Part shown: positions 23,143-33,356 of the stretch, in pieces
Numbering within the stretch: position 1 is the stretch's first letter
Layout: each line of letters begins with the position of its first letter
Assembly: GCA_946406115.1 (NCBI GenBank)
Contig: OX291540.1
Span: 6,630,563 to 6,694,562 of the forward strand
DNA: 64,000 nt
Direction of reading: 5' to 3'
Source: Apoda limacodes
Lineage: Eukaryota; Arthropoda; Insecta; Lepidoptera; Limacodidae
The notes under the pieces: model-generated
The model's database searches: none
What the model saw: the letters and a program-made list of their open reading frames with translations, nothing else
What the model was told of the DNA's origin: nothing
Translations under genes and position numbers: made by a program

Positions 23143-23425
23143 ATGTCCACCTTCACCGCTGTTTCCATTATAAAGACTTCAGGTGCCTCTTATAAGTGCA
23201 ATGACATCCTAAGGGCCATTGGCATTGCAGAAGTTGCTCAGATCTCGGAGACCACTTTTTTCCTTACTCTTAGTACGAATTTGGTTGCTACGAAATAGGA
23301 GACTGTAATGAAAGAGTGCAGCGGAGCTGTAAGGGGCACGGAGACCATCAGAACGTCAGTTAATGAAACTACTAGGCACGTGCTTTGTATCTCGCAGGTC
23401 ACTGTGGAAAAACAAAGACGGAACG
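23143..23425 (+). pseudogene. unrecognised decayed reading frame
   Basis: A frame starts with ATG at 23143 (MSTFTAVSII) and runs to a TAG at 23296. The same frame then stays open and compositionally protein-like for another 40 codons (ECSGAVRG, TRHVLCISQ). A single nonsense codon in an otherwise coherent frame suggests a former coding sequence. I do not recognise the family. It lies directly behind a LINE tail, so a transposon origin is possible. Confidence 0.35.
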
Positions 23426-24305
23426 GATTACAAATCGAAACCTTTATTTAGTAATGTCATGACCGTCTGACTGTGCGTATGCTATAATCATGGCTTACAA
23501 TTTTGCCGTCTTCGCATCGATTCTGTGGAAACCGCGTTAAACGTAAAGTTTTGTATTGAAATTGATAAAAATGATTAAGGATAGCTTTTCATACCTATAA
23601 TTGATTTGAGGGATTAAAAATTTTCATGCACTCCAATGTTTGGGGTGTCATTGTATAGTGTTTAAAAATACCTACATTTAAGGTTTTTGAAGTTATTCCT
23701 TAAATTGTATATTCATGCAAGTTCATAGCTCCCAAAGTTAAAAGTCTTCGTCCCCCCTCTAATTATAGTAATTATAGAGAAACACTAATAACCATGAAAA
23801 AAAAGGTGATCGTAGAGCCAATAAAAAATATTTTGATTATATTCTGTAAGCAAGTTTTTGAAATATTTTGAATAGTTTTCGTTTGAGGCGTCACTACGAG
23901 TACGAAACGCCGCGCGACGCGACGCGACATGAAGCGGCTTAAAGATGCGTTGGGATAACTTTACTACAATATTATTAAATAAAGATTAAGTATTTTTTGA
24001 CGTGACAACGTCTTATAAATTGGTTTGCCGGGTGACACTTCAAGAAACTGCGTTACGCTCCGCTCACGTTATGCGCTCACAATGAGAGCGAGTGAGAGGC
24101 ACGCGCCCGCCTAAGAGCGAGAGAGACAGACATAAAATCATTGTCACGTAAAACTTTCGCCCGTATACCGACTTTACAGGCAACCAGTTTTTTTTTATTT
24201 ATTATTTATTTTATTTATACGTTTAGGTATTACAATACATTAACATAATATCACTGTAGACTAAATGCACTATCATATATTTAGAAATAGGCTAAAGAAT
24301 CGTTT
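23426..24305. other. intergenic, no supported gene
   Basis: AT-rich, with a short cgcgacgcgacgcgac run at about 23912-23928 and a GC-richer patch of agcgag repeats near 24080-24130. No element ends are seen. Confidence 0.5.
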
Positions 24306-24410
24306 AAAAATCGGACAAGTGCGAATCGGACTCGCGCACGAAGGTTTCCGTACCATTATTTATAAAAAACGGCAAAAAAATCACGTTTGCTGTATAAAAA
24401 TATAAATATT
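24306..24410 (+). repeat. 5' part of the 'ggaaccctaaaaa' repeat family
   Basis: It matches the start of the longer copy at 61058-61803: gtgcga.tcggactcgcgca, then ataaaaa and cggcaaaaaaatcacgtttg. Similarity fades after about 24400, where AT-rich DNA follows. Confidence 0.6.
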
Positions 24411-24699
24411 TGAACTTGATAATTATGTAGTTTGTTAATTTTGTTGTGTTTTTTGCTAATTTTGTTATATAACAGTGGTGCTATAGAATTATAGTGTCTT
24501 TGAGCAAAAGTACTGTAAAACCGCGGGATTGGAAGTCGGTTATATCTCTTACTTATAATAGGTAGGGTGAGGGCTGCTGTACGGGGATACCTTCGTAAAG
24601 TGTTCATGATGAACAGTTTTTGTACCACCAAAACTTTACAAACGTTATTAAGCTCTGTGGTTGGATGTCTGTACGGGAGGCGAGCCAGCTAGTACTTTT

Positions 24700-25620
24700 C
24701 GGTCTCCATGCTGAGCGTGCTTAATTTGGATGAAGGTGGATTTCGTTGCAGTTCCCCATGTGGTTATGCAAAAGGAGACCAGGCATTCATATAGCTCTGT
24801 AGGACTGAATTAGAAATTGGAAGTTTGCGATCGTGCGGAGTCCCCTGACGACGTGGATTAATTTTCTTATTCGCTTTGAAACCGCTGCAACTTGGGCACT
24901 CCAATTTAACTTGTTGTCTATTTGTACACCTAGGTATTTTATGCAGCTGGTACAAGGCAAGTTGCTACAGTTGCAACTGTAGTAAATTTGCTGCCGGTTG
25001 CAGGGGTACGTATGAACTATAACCTTAAAATTGCTCGTGGGGCTAATTAAACTTCTTATACTAAAACACATGTATTTATGGTTTTATTGATATTAATAGA
25101 AAGCAGACTGTCTTCGAGCCACGCTGTGACAGCTGCTATGCCTGTTTCCGCTCGCCTTCGAACGGTACTCAAGGTGTCACCCTGGAACAATAGGACAGTA
25201 CCGGTTTCATTAAGCATTAAAAGCGTGGAGTTGGCCATGTTTTGTCCAAAAGAAGTAAAATATTTATTAAATTCATTTAATGAATAAAAATTATTCGAGG
25301 CCTTTATATTTATTAAATCAAGAGCTGAATTTTTCTTTTTATTGGTTTCAGAAAATTCATTAATAGCTTGCCGAATGTTTTTAAGATCACCACTGTTTTT
25401 TATTAAAAGTGACGAAATGACACCGTCATTTTGATTCATATAATTTTTTGTATAAAACATCTGATAGTCGTCAAGGTTCGGGATAACAGTTCTCTCATTT
25501 ATCCAGCACTCCGTCAGTACTAAAACATCCGGAATTATGTCCATACTTGATAAAAATTTACACAAATAAATTAAAATTGCAATGTATATTTAATGTTAAT
25601 ATTGCGAGTGAGTTTTCAGA
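24700..25620 (-). pseudogene. LINE-D ORF2 remnant
   Basis: The frame at 25056-25565 joins an endonuclease N-terminus (LVLTECWI, a motif around the catalytic Glu) to RT-distal sequence (GDTLSTVRRRAETG, then SININKT). The frame 24787-25071 continues with IKYLGVQIDNKLNW, the conserved stretch after the RT core, and IRKLIHVVRGLR. After another frameshift 24660-24780 carries the ORF2 tail. The RT catalytic box is absent, so it has no activity. Confidence 0.75.
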
Positions 25621-26059
25621 AGTATTTATATTAAAATTCAATAACTTACGTGAGCAGGATCTCCTACGTTGTTGCGAACAGGCTCACAAAATGAATTAAT
25701 TTCAAATTGAATATTATTTTCATTGATAGGGAATAATTTTGTAAAGGTTTATGTCGTGGTGCTGTAAAAAACCAACTCTTAATGACATGGGATGGGACAC
25801 TTTATTTCTTGGAACTTTAGAAAATTGTAAATAAACAAACTGTAGCCGAGTTTAATTCAATGCTTTTTAGTGTAAAATATTGTAGAAAATAAGTGGGTAT
25901 GTAAGTGTGGTTGTGTTTTGTTTTGTATGTTAGGTTGTAGATAAAGTGTAGAGTAGGGGAGGGTACGTAATATAAAATATATATATAAGGCTATAAGAAT
26001 GTATATAAATTATTTTAAAAGCACATATTTTTTTTAGTACGAAAAACCTTATTATTAGC

Positions 26060-26838
26060 TTTCTGTAGAGAATAAGTCATAGTTTCAGTAATTTAGCTAG
26101 ATGTTCTTCGCTATTTATGCGTATAGGGGCTGTGCCTTCTGATTTCCGGATGTAAACTTTATCAAAAGCAGTCCAGCAAAACGTGGATCCGTTATTCTTG
26201 CTAAAATCTCTGGCAACAAAGTAAAGTTTCCTTGTTTGCGTGCGTTAGGTTGCTACAAATGAAGCTTTCTATTTTTAGGTTAAGTGTTTTTTTTATTATG
26301 ATATTTGGCGCACTCTATAAAATTTTATTTTAGTGGCTACACGTGTAAATTCCACAATAATAGGGCTGTTCAGCTTGTCTTTTGTCTAAATGCAGTATGC
26401 GTTTTTGATGTCTATTGTGTCTACAGGTATATTTAGTGCTTGCCCTGTGACTAAAATCAGTTTTTCTAGCTCAAGGTCTACATTCCTTATTGTGATCCGC
26501 CTTCTTTTCTTTTTCTAAGCGTTTTAGCATTGACGTAACCTCCTTATACTTTAGTGACATGCAGTCAACGGATTTACGAATGTCCTGGTTTAATTTTTTC
26601 ATTTCTTGGCTTGAGTTATGTAGGGTTGTAAACACTTTTCCACGAGGTGAACTGAACTGATCAAAGGCGTCCCCATGTCCATGGTTTCTTTTGCTTTTAA
26701 CGTTGCGCACAGGTAATGGTTACCTGTGTCAGAATCTTGTGTAGTGCCGTTGGTGCCGGAATCAAAGTGAGGAAGTTGGGTTTCACTATTTATTTTATCA
26801 CAGGCGAGTGGCGGCGAAGGCGTACGTTTAAGTGGCAT
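26060..26838 (-). pseudogene. LINE-D ORF1 remnant with FP_C-type C-terminus
   Basis: The minus strand begins MPLKRTPSPPL at 26838, typical of the start of ORF1 proteins in CR1-type LINEs of insects. A coiled-coil stretch follows in another frame (26471-26710: KKLNQDIRKSVDCMS, KEVTSMLKRLEKEKK). The C-terminus (about 26060-26240) reads KLYFVARDFSKN, TFCWTAFDKVYIRKSEG, as in the C-terminal domain shared with the baculovirus FP protein. At least two frameshifts break it. Confidence 0.7.
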
Positions 26839-26860
26839 TGTGTTATTTACGCAGCGCAAG

Positions 26861-27625
26861 TCGCAACAAAAAATAAAAGATGGAGGTAGTGTACCAACGA
26901 ATGTTTTGTAGCAATACGTATGTGCACAACCAGACCTCGTCTATGTGGCGCGGTAGTCGCATTGTTATGTTTTAAAAACAATTTGTTACAAACAATACAT
27001 AACAATTTATGTTTTAAAAAAAATTTGGAAATCAATTCAAGTCTAAAATTATAGATGAACCATATTTGTGTGCAAATTAACCCTGAAGCTTGCTCCTAAA
27101 TTATTGTAAAACTTTTCTTACCAATAAATCCAATTGATATTACCTACAGTTGAGGTGAGTGGTTTCCTTGACAAAGGATACGCAATTTTGCCGTGCCTTG
27201 TGACAGGCCTCCTGCGATGTGAGCGATAGGCGGAAACGGAGGAATTTGTAATTAATGTGTATTATGTTATAGGTAGGTACATAAATTATAATCGAGTAAC
27301 TCTGTACGTAGCGTAGCGTTGCTAAATGATGCAATAACCTGATATCATCGAGAAATCAATGCACAATAAGAATCAAAACTTTGTTTCGCATTGACTGCCG
27401 AGTTTTTTCAGCATAACATTTATTTTAAATCTTGCATTAGTAATAATATATCTATACAACTTCTTATGTCTTAATATATCAATCTTACAAACATACAAAA
27501 TCTTTATAGAATTAAGAATTACAATATCAATACATACATAGAAATAATCTTTCTTCGTTAATGACTTCCTGAAGAGTCTTAGAGAAAAATATACTATACA
27601 TGCCATATCTATGACTATATCATTA
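26861..27625. other. intergenic, no supported gene
   Basis: It may include 5' untranslated sequence of LINE-D next to 26860. A weak copy of the 12455-12525 repeat lies at about 27155-27215. The remainder is AT-rich. Confidence 0.4.
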
Positions 27626-27810
27626 ATGCAAATAAATATTTTATTACAAAGATGCAGTTAAAAGATTAACCTCGAGCCAGGTCTTGAACCTGCAACTCCT
27701 TACATTCCGTGTAAGTGCTCTACCAATTTAATGTAAGGAGTTGTAGGTTCAAGACCTGGCTCGAGGTTTATCTTTTGAATGCATCTTTGTCTGAAAATAT
27801 TTATTTACAT
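27626..27810. mobile_element. TIR element with tRNA-like core, copy 1 (fully palindromic)
   Basis: Arms 27626-27706 and 27730-27810 are reverse complements with about eight differences over 81 bp. The outer part (ataaatatttt, then caaagatgca and aaaagat) is shared with the element at 33123-33356. The inner part carries a tRNA-like sequence. The 23 bp loop holds the D-arm-like part. The structure would fold into an 81 bp hairpin. I see no sure target duplication. Confidence 0.75.
27666..27727 (-). ncRNA. tRNA-like sequence (not a functional tRNA gene)
   Basis: The minus strand reads ttggtagagcac (A-box-like), a cttac/gtaag stem around acggaat, and gcaggttcaagacctgg, a good T-arm with an intact B box (ggttcaagacc). 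The 5' acceptor half is replaced by the palindrome arm and position 33 of the loop is C instead of T, so it cannot be a normal tRNA. It probably derives from a tRNA or a SINE head. Confidence 0.55.
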
Positions 27811-27948
27811 TGATAACAATATATCTAAAGGCATATAGGTATACACTGACTCGCTGACTTATCTAAAAAAAGGACTGGATTTGTGAATCCTATATATGTT
27901 GTGGTTTGGGAGTCAAGGTCAGTATTTAGGTTAAGAATGGAAATTTTG

Positions 27949-27962
27949 CCCCCCCCCCCCCC
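27949..27962 (+). repeat. run of 14 C
   Basis: An uninterrupted cytosine run. A run of 13 G is at 61466-61478. Both are prone to length errors in sequencing. Confidence 0.95.
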
Positions 27963-28027
27963 TTAATCTGTCACTGTCGTCAAATCTTATTTTAGTGGAC
28001 ATCTATGTCCAGCCCATTCATAATCTT

Positions 28028-28185
28028 TTTGTTGCTTTTATACCACTGTGGTGGCAAACAAGCTCACGGTCCGCCTGATGCTAATCGGTCACCGTGGCCT
28101 ATGGACGCTTTTAATACCAGGGGTATCACTCACGCGTTGCCGACCCTTCAAAAATCCAATAACTTCTTTCTTGATGAACCCCATA
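28028..28185 (-). mobile_element. LINE-B 3' tail, copy 2
   Basis: It matches 45770-45930 in the same orientation: taccac, tggtggcaaacaagct, cgcctgatg and accaggggtatcac are shared. Only the last 150 bp of the element is present, a severe 5' truncation. The plus-strand frame seen here is a shadow. Confidence 0.75.
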
Positions 28186-28439
28186 CTGCATTTTATGCAT
28201 CATACACGTGGATGCAGCTCTGCTTTATCTAAGAAGATCCTGACGTTTACGCAGCCGCAGTCACTTAGACAATCCTCGCTGGTATGGAATGTTTAATTCC
28301 TAACCTGTCAGTGTCAAAAACCGTCCGTGGCTTTCCAATAATAGTGAAACACGTAAAACTGAATTTGCAATGATTTGGGGTTTTTTATGACGCTTAAATA
28401 AAAAGGTGGCGCGCATAAACAACTTTCTATACTGGAAAA

Positions 28440-28890
28440 ATAGATATTTTTCTACGCGCCAACAAAATCAAAATATGGATTTCAGTGCAATATACAAAAA
28501 TTCATGGGAATTATACGATGCGACAAATTAAACTAAACGGAATGTTTTTATGCATCAAGTGTATTAAATTTTTTTATTACCTGTGTGAAGGACTAAAATA
28601 ATATTTACCTGGAAATGACGTCAAAATGAGTTTTTTTGCATGCCGTTATCAATACAGTCTATATTTTTCTAAAGGTTTTTAGTACATTATGGTACAAGTG
28701 TGTAATGTTTGTAATTATTACCGTCCTCGGCTCTCTGAAGACCCTCATCTAACGGCTCGGGTTGATGCACTTGATGCATAAAAACATTCCGCTTAGTTTA
28801 ATTTGTCGCATCGTAAAATTCCCAGGAATTTTCATATGTTTCTCTGAAATCCATATCTTGATTTTGTTGTAGCGTAGAAAAATATGTATT
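28440..28890. mobile_element. MITE-like element with ~120 bp inverted repeats
   Basis: Bases 28443-28560 and 28765-28885 are reverse complements at roughly 90% (atatttttctacgc, caacaaaatcaa, atatggatttcag, then acgatgcgacaaatta and gaatgtttttatgcatcaag). The spacer is about 200 bp. Single arms of the same family occur at 12810-12860 and, weakly, 57195-57245. No transposase. Confidence 0.75.
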
Positions 28891-29040
28891 GATAATTATT
28901 ATCAATACACACGTGTATCATACGACGTTTTTCAACACACTTGTGAAGAAAATAATACTAAAAAATCATTTGATATAGTAGATCAAAAGTCTATTCAGAG
29001 AAACAATTAGTTAATGGGCAGTTAGTAAAATTATAATTCA

Positions 29041-29920
29041 CTGTTATTGATGGCATAGCGGTCTCATCGATGGATTATTTACTGAAATACTTTCATGTTC
29101 TATTGTTATATGAGATGGTTCATAATTCATGTAGGTAGGTGAAATCCAATCATTGGATGTACTTGGTGTTTCGCCAGTAGGACGCGCCTCTGAATCAAGT
29201 CTTTTTGTGATTTTTGCACAAATTTCCTTCTTGTCTTGTATGGAATCTTCTACATATGACTCTGGTACATTGCCACATCGCCACCCACCATGACGCTTCA
29301 AAGTCATTATATCAGCTCCTGCATTAGCCAGCAAGTAGCTGAAGTTCTTCTGAAACTATGTCCAGTGTAGCTCTCAGCATCTGCTAAACCTAAAAACTTA
29401 GCGATTTCTTTAGGCATAGAACCAAATTTGTTTATATAGGCTGACAGGTACATTTACCATTCTGGTAAGTTAGAAAGAAACGGTCATTTCTTGCTTTTGA
29501 TGAACGCAAACTTTCGTACTTCTTAACAATTTTATAAAATGGACCGAGTTTGGTGAATGACCTCGGTATTTTATTTTTTGTGATAGATATTTTCACTAAA
29601 AGCATCTGGCCATGGTTCTCCACGTCTTTTACAGTTATATTTGTTAATTCTTGTATCCTACATGCTCTAGTTACATCAAATATTAAAGCAACCCGAAAAA
29701 AAGAATAATTAAGTTCAACACACAACACAGGCTGAATTCGCGTAGATATTTCAAATAAATTTAACTTACCTTTTTGATAGATAGATATTCGTTATCTAGA
29801 GCATCTTTTATAAATTCTTCAATATTGTCAGACGATAAAAACTTTGATTTGCTTCGTAATCCATCGGATAGTCTCTTTAGATTAGCTGACAAATTAGAGT
29901 ATGTTTTTAACTCCATTCTT
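29041..29920 (-). pseudogene. Crypton-type tyrosine recombinase, frameshifted
   Basis: The minus strand gives an N-terminal helix region (about 29915-29780: SNLSANLKRLSDGL), a donor-like gtaagt at 29770, then RVALIFDVTRACRIQEL with the first catalytic Arg, FYKIVKKY and RFFLTYQNGKCT. After a frameshift come KFGSMPKEIAKFLGL and TGHSFRRTSAT (H-x-x-R). After a second shift, ADIMTLKRHGGWR supplies the second His and ESYVEDS the nucleophilic Tyr. All R/H/R/Y catalytic positions can be seen, but not in one frame. Its C-terminal tail extends to 29044. This is the YR of a Crypton-like DNA transposon of insects. Confidence 0.75.
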
Positions 29921-30439
29921 TGTTCAGACTGTACTTTTTAACAATGAGTATATACACCACAAAGAGCTAGTTTTGTACTTAGCAGATAATTCTTTAAAGT
30001 ACGGCCATGAGCACATTTTCTGAAAAAGACTGCGTATTGTTTTGCTATTGTATGAAATTTTGGTACGTTAATAAGTATGTTTCCTTGGAGTATTTAGGTA
30101 GTTAACTTTCCATAACGTTAAGGGCTTCATATCTTATATCGGGCGGTGTACCTAACTAATACTTGTAGACATCTTAATTATATATCTAAATAAATAAAAT
30201 TTCAACAGTGAAAACGAGTTGTGAATTTTTTTTCGCAATGGCGGTAGAAATTTCTCAGTTTTCCTTTGCGAGCGTATGGCGATCGGCCATAGAGTTTTCA
30301 CGGATAGCGTTTTTGACACGTATAAAATGGGGAATTTAAAGTTTTCTTTATTACCGTGAAAATAAAAGTTATATTTGAGTAAATTATTAAACACGAAGAA
30401 GTTTAAATTATCTTTTTAAATACGAAGTAGAATATATTT
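29921..30439. other. intergenic, no supported gene
   Basis: AT-rich. It may include flanking non-coding parts of the Crypton element. No ends or direct repeats are seen. Confidence 0.4.
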
Positions 30440-31037
30440 TATAGCTGTTTTACAGATGTACCTACTTCATATAAGTAACTTTAAATGGAATTTGTACAAA
30501 ATTTTTACTTTTCAAAGTACATTTTATAACTTGGTCTGCTATTACTCGTAAGCCTGTAAAGTGTACTTATCGGTGATAGTTTTCCTTTTAAATTCATTAT
30601 TCGCACTACCACTGTAATTTTTTTTTACATATCCAAATACTATACTTTCGCTGGTAGAGGGGAGGAACACTTGACTCTAAGAAAAATTAGTACTTTAAAG
30701 CTAAATGTTTCGCAACCGGAGCCCTAAACCAAAAAATGATCTTTACACAACGTCAATGTTTTTGGTATTCCTATCCAACGATACCACACAAGATGGGGTA
30801 GACGAGGAAAAAAAATTACGTCCCCATTGCACGTGTAGGGGAGGTACCATAAAAAAATTTTTCAAAGACTTTATTCTACCACTTTGTTGGCTTGATCAAT
30901 GGGTATATCACTGCCAAATTGCAGCTTTCTTGTATTAGTAGTTTTTGAACTAAGCCACGGACAGACTGACGGATAGACGGATGGACGGACATGGCGAAAC
31001 TATAAGGGTTCCTTGTTGACTACGGAACCCTAAAAAA
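30440..31037 (+). repeat. 'ggaaccctaaaaa' repeat, copy at 30.4 kb
   Basis: It matches 61253-61803 almost throughout: ctgttttacagatgtaccta at the start, ccttttaaattcatta, cacttgactcta, cctatccaa and cgtgtaggggaggtacc, then a gacggac run and the end aaggg/ttccttg and ggaaccctaaaaa. Both copies are on the plus strand. The 5' part of the family (seen at 61058 and 24306) is missing here. Confidence 0.8.
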
Positions 31038-31263
31038 TACTCTATAACTCACTTGTAAATAATAGCAATGAAATTGTGTCATTATGTGCCTAATTGCGGT
31101 GAAATTAGAGTCAATTTATGAGCAAGTGTGTTGAAAAATTTATTTATCAACATTTAATTATATATAAATTATAACTTTAGTACTTCTTACGGGTGGTAAC
31201 ATTTAGATGGTGTTATAATATAAAGAAAACATTTGTACAGAAGATATTATTTTATTTTTGACT

Positions 31264-32945
31264 TTATAGAAACTATTTCTCTTTGTGAATACTTACCTTC
31301 TATTTAATTATGTTTAGGAAATCTAATTCTCTATGAATTTAACTTCTATTTATTTATGTATAGAACTTTAATCCTCTGGTAATTATTACCTTCTATTTAA
31401 TTATCTATAGGAACTCTAATCCTCTGTTAATTATTACCTTCTATTTAATTATCTATAAGAACTCTAATCCTCTGTTAATTATTACCTTCTATTTAATTAT
31501 CTATAGGAACTCTAATCCTCTGTTAATTATTACCTTCTATTTAATTATCTATAGGAACTCTAATCCTCTGTTAATTATTACCTTCTATTTAATTATATAT
31601 AGGAACTCTAATCCTCTGGTAATTATTACCTTCTATTTAATTATCTATAGGAACTCTAATCCTCTGTTAATTATTACCTTCTATTTAATTATCTATAGGA
31701 ACTCTAATCCTCTGGTAATTATTACCTTCTATTTAATTATCTATAGGAACTATAATCCTCTGTTAATTATTACCTTCTATTTAATTATCTATAGGAACTC
31801 TAATCCTCTGTTAATTATTACCTTCTATTTAATTATCTATAGGAACTCTAATCCTCTGGTAATTATTACCTTCTATTTAATTATCTATAGGAACTCTAAT
31901 CCTCTGTTAATTATTACCTTCTATTTAATTATCTATATGAACTCTAATCCTCTGTTAATTATTACCTTCTATTTAATTATCTATAGGAACTATAATCCTC
32001 TGTTAATTATTACCTTCTATTTAATTATCTATAGGAACTCTAATCCTCTGTTAATTATTACCTTCTATTTAATTATCTATAGGAACTCTAATCCTCTGTT
32101 AATTATTACCTTCTATTTAATTATCTATAGGAACTCTAATCCTCTGTTAATTATTACCTTCTATTTAATTATCTATAGGAACTCTAATCCTCTGTTAATT
32201 ATTACCTTCTATTTAATTATCTATAGGAACTCTAATCCTCTGGTAATTATTACCTTCTATTTAATTATCTATAGGAACTATAATCCTCTGTTAATTATTA
32301 CCTTCTATTTAATTTTGTATTGAAACTCTCTAATCCCCTTTTAATTTTTACTTTCTATTTAATTATGTATAGGAACTCTAATTCTCAGTGAATTTTTAAT
32401 TTTTATTGAATTACCTTTAGGAACTGTAATCCTTTTATATTTCTATTCGTCTATATTATTAGGCTGGGAAACTCTAATCCTCTGTGATTACTTACTATTC
32501 TAACTTTCTATTTAATTACGTTTCGGAACCGTAGTTCTTTTATAATTTTATCTTTCTATATAATTAGGTTGAGAAGCTCTAATCTTCTGTGATTACTTAC
32601 TTTCTATTGAATTATATATAGGAACTCTAATCTTCTGCGAATTCTTACTTTCTATTTAATAACATTTAGGAACTGTTACCCTACATCGATTTATCTTTCT
32701 ATATAATTAGGTCGAGAAACTCTAATTTCTCTTCCTATTTAGTAACTGGTATGTTTAGGATCTCCAACCCCCTGAAAATTCTTACTCTCTGTTTAATGTG
32801 TATGTGACCTAAATGTATTTAGGAACTGTTATCCTCTGTGCATTTTTATTTTCTATATAATTAGATTGAGAAACTCTATTCTTCTGTAAATTATAACTTT
32901 CTATGTAATTATGTTTAGAATCTATAATCCTCTGTTAATTCTAAC
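31264..32945 (+). repeat. minisatellite, 48 bp unit, ~35 copies
   Basis: The unit reads ctctaatcctctgttaatta, ttaccttctatttaattatc and tataggaa, 48 bp. About 20 copies between 31366 and 32325 are nearly identical. Copies on the right (32325-32945) and the first on the left (31264-31365) are much more diverged, with indels. Because 48 is divisible by 3, open frames with a 16-residue repeat arise by chance (31937-32323); there is no sign of a real gene. Confidence 0.92.
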
Positions 32946-33122
32946 TTTATTTCTAATAATTTAAAATATTATCTAATTGTCTGACAGATAGATAAACGGC
33001 CAGCGCACAAAAATGAAGTTCCTAAAAATAATACAAAAATGCAGTGATATACACTGATTACTTGAAGAGAAACAACAGATATAAGTCATACACACAGGTT
33101 CTAATAATGATAACATTAATAG

Positions 33123-33356
33123 TCAATATAAATAAATATTTTTATAGCAAAGATGCAGTCAAAAGATTAATCAACTAAACATAACCGAGCTTATTTTTAA
33201 AGCAAAATTGTAGTCGGGCTTTTAATAAACCGGAATTGCACCTCAGTGGTTCAATGGTGGAGCACTAAGGGAATCTTAGGGTTGCATATTCTAGTCCTGA
33301 TATGACGTTTAGCTTTTGACTGCTTCTTCGCCATGAAAACATTCATTTATAGTGAT
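33123..33356. mobile_element. TIR element with tRNA-like core, copy 2
   Basis: The left arm 33123-33170 (ataaataaatatt, then agcaaagatgcagtcaaaag) and the right arm 33310-33356 are reverse complements with several differences. The arms match the outer arms of the element at 27626-27810. The 140 bp core differs from that copy but also contains a tRNA-like stretch, here on the plus strand. Confidence 0.7.
33241..33300 (+). ncRNA. tRNA-like sequence (not a functional tRNA gene)
   Basis: It reads cctcagtggttcaatggtgg, then agcact (A-box-like), a ctaag/cttag stem around ggaat, and gttgcatattctagtcctg, a degraded T-arm. The B box is worse than in the copy at 27.7 kb. The arrangement agc-act, short stem, gttgca is shared by the two copies, so the two cores are probably related. 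Confidence 0.45.

Larger units (their letters stand above)
24640..26860 (-). mobile_element. internally deleted two-ORF LINE (LINE-D)
   Basis: On the minus strand, ORF1 remnants (26838 to about 26060) are followed by ORF2 remnants (about 25620 to 24640). ORF2 starts with an endonuclease fragment (DVLVLTECWINE) and jumps after about 45 codons to the late reverse transcriptase. About 2 kb of endonuclease and RT is missing. It is a CR1/jockey-superfamily LINE that kept both ends but lost its catalytic middle. The 3' end is close to 24640; no clear poly-A is seen. Confidence 0.75.

Noticed and set aside
27666..27727. functional tRNA gene
   Set aside because: The 5' acceptor half is missing and position 33 is not T, so it was kept only as tRNA-like sequence.
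31937..32323. 128-codon frame with a 16-residue repeat
   Set aside because: It is the 48 bp minisatellite read in one frame. The ATG arises from a single variant unit (tatatgaac).
31264..32945. CRISPR-like array
   Set aside because: Units are continuous without unique spacers, and the organism is a eukaryote.
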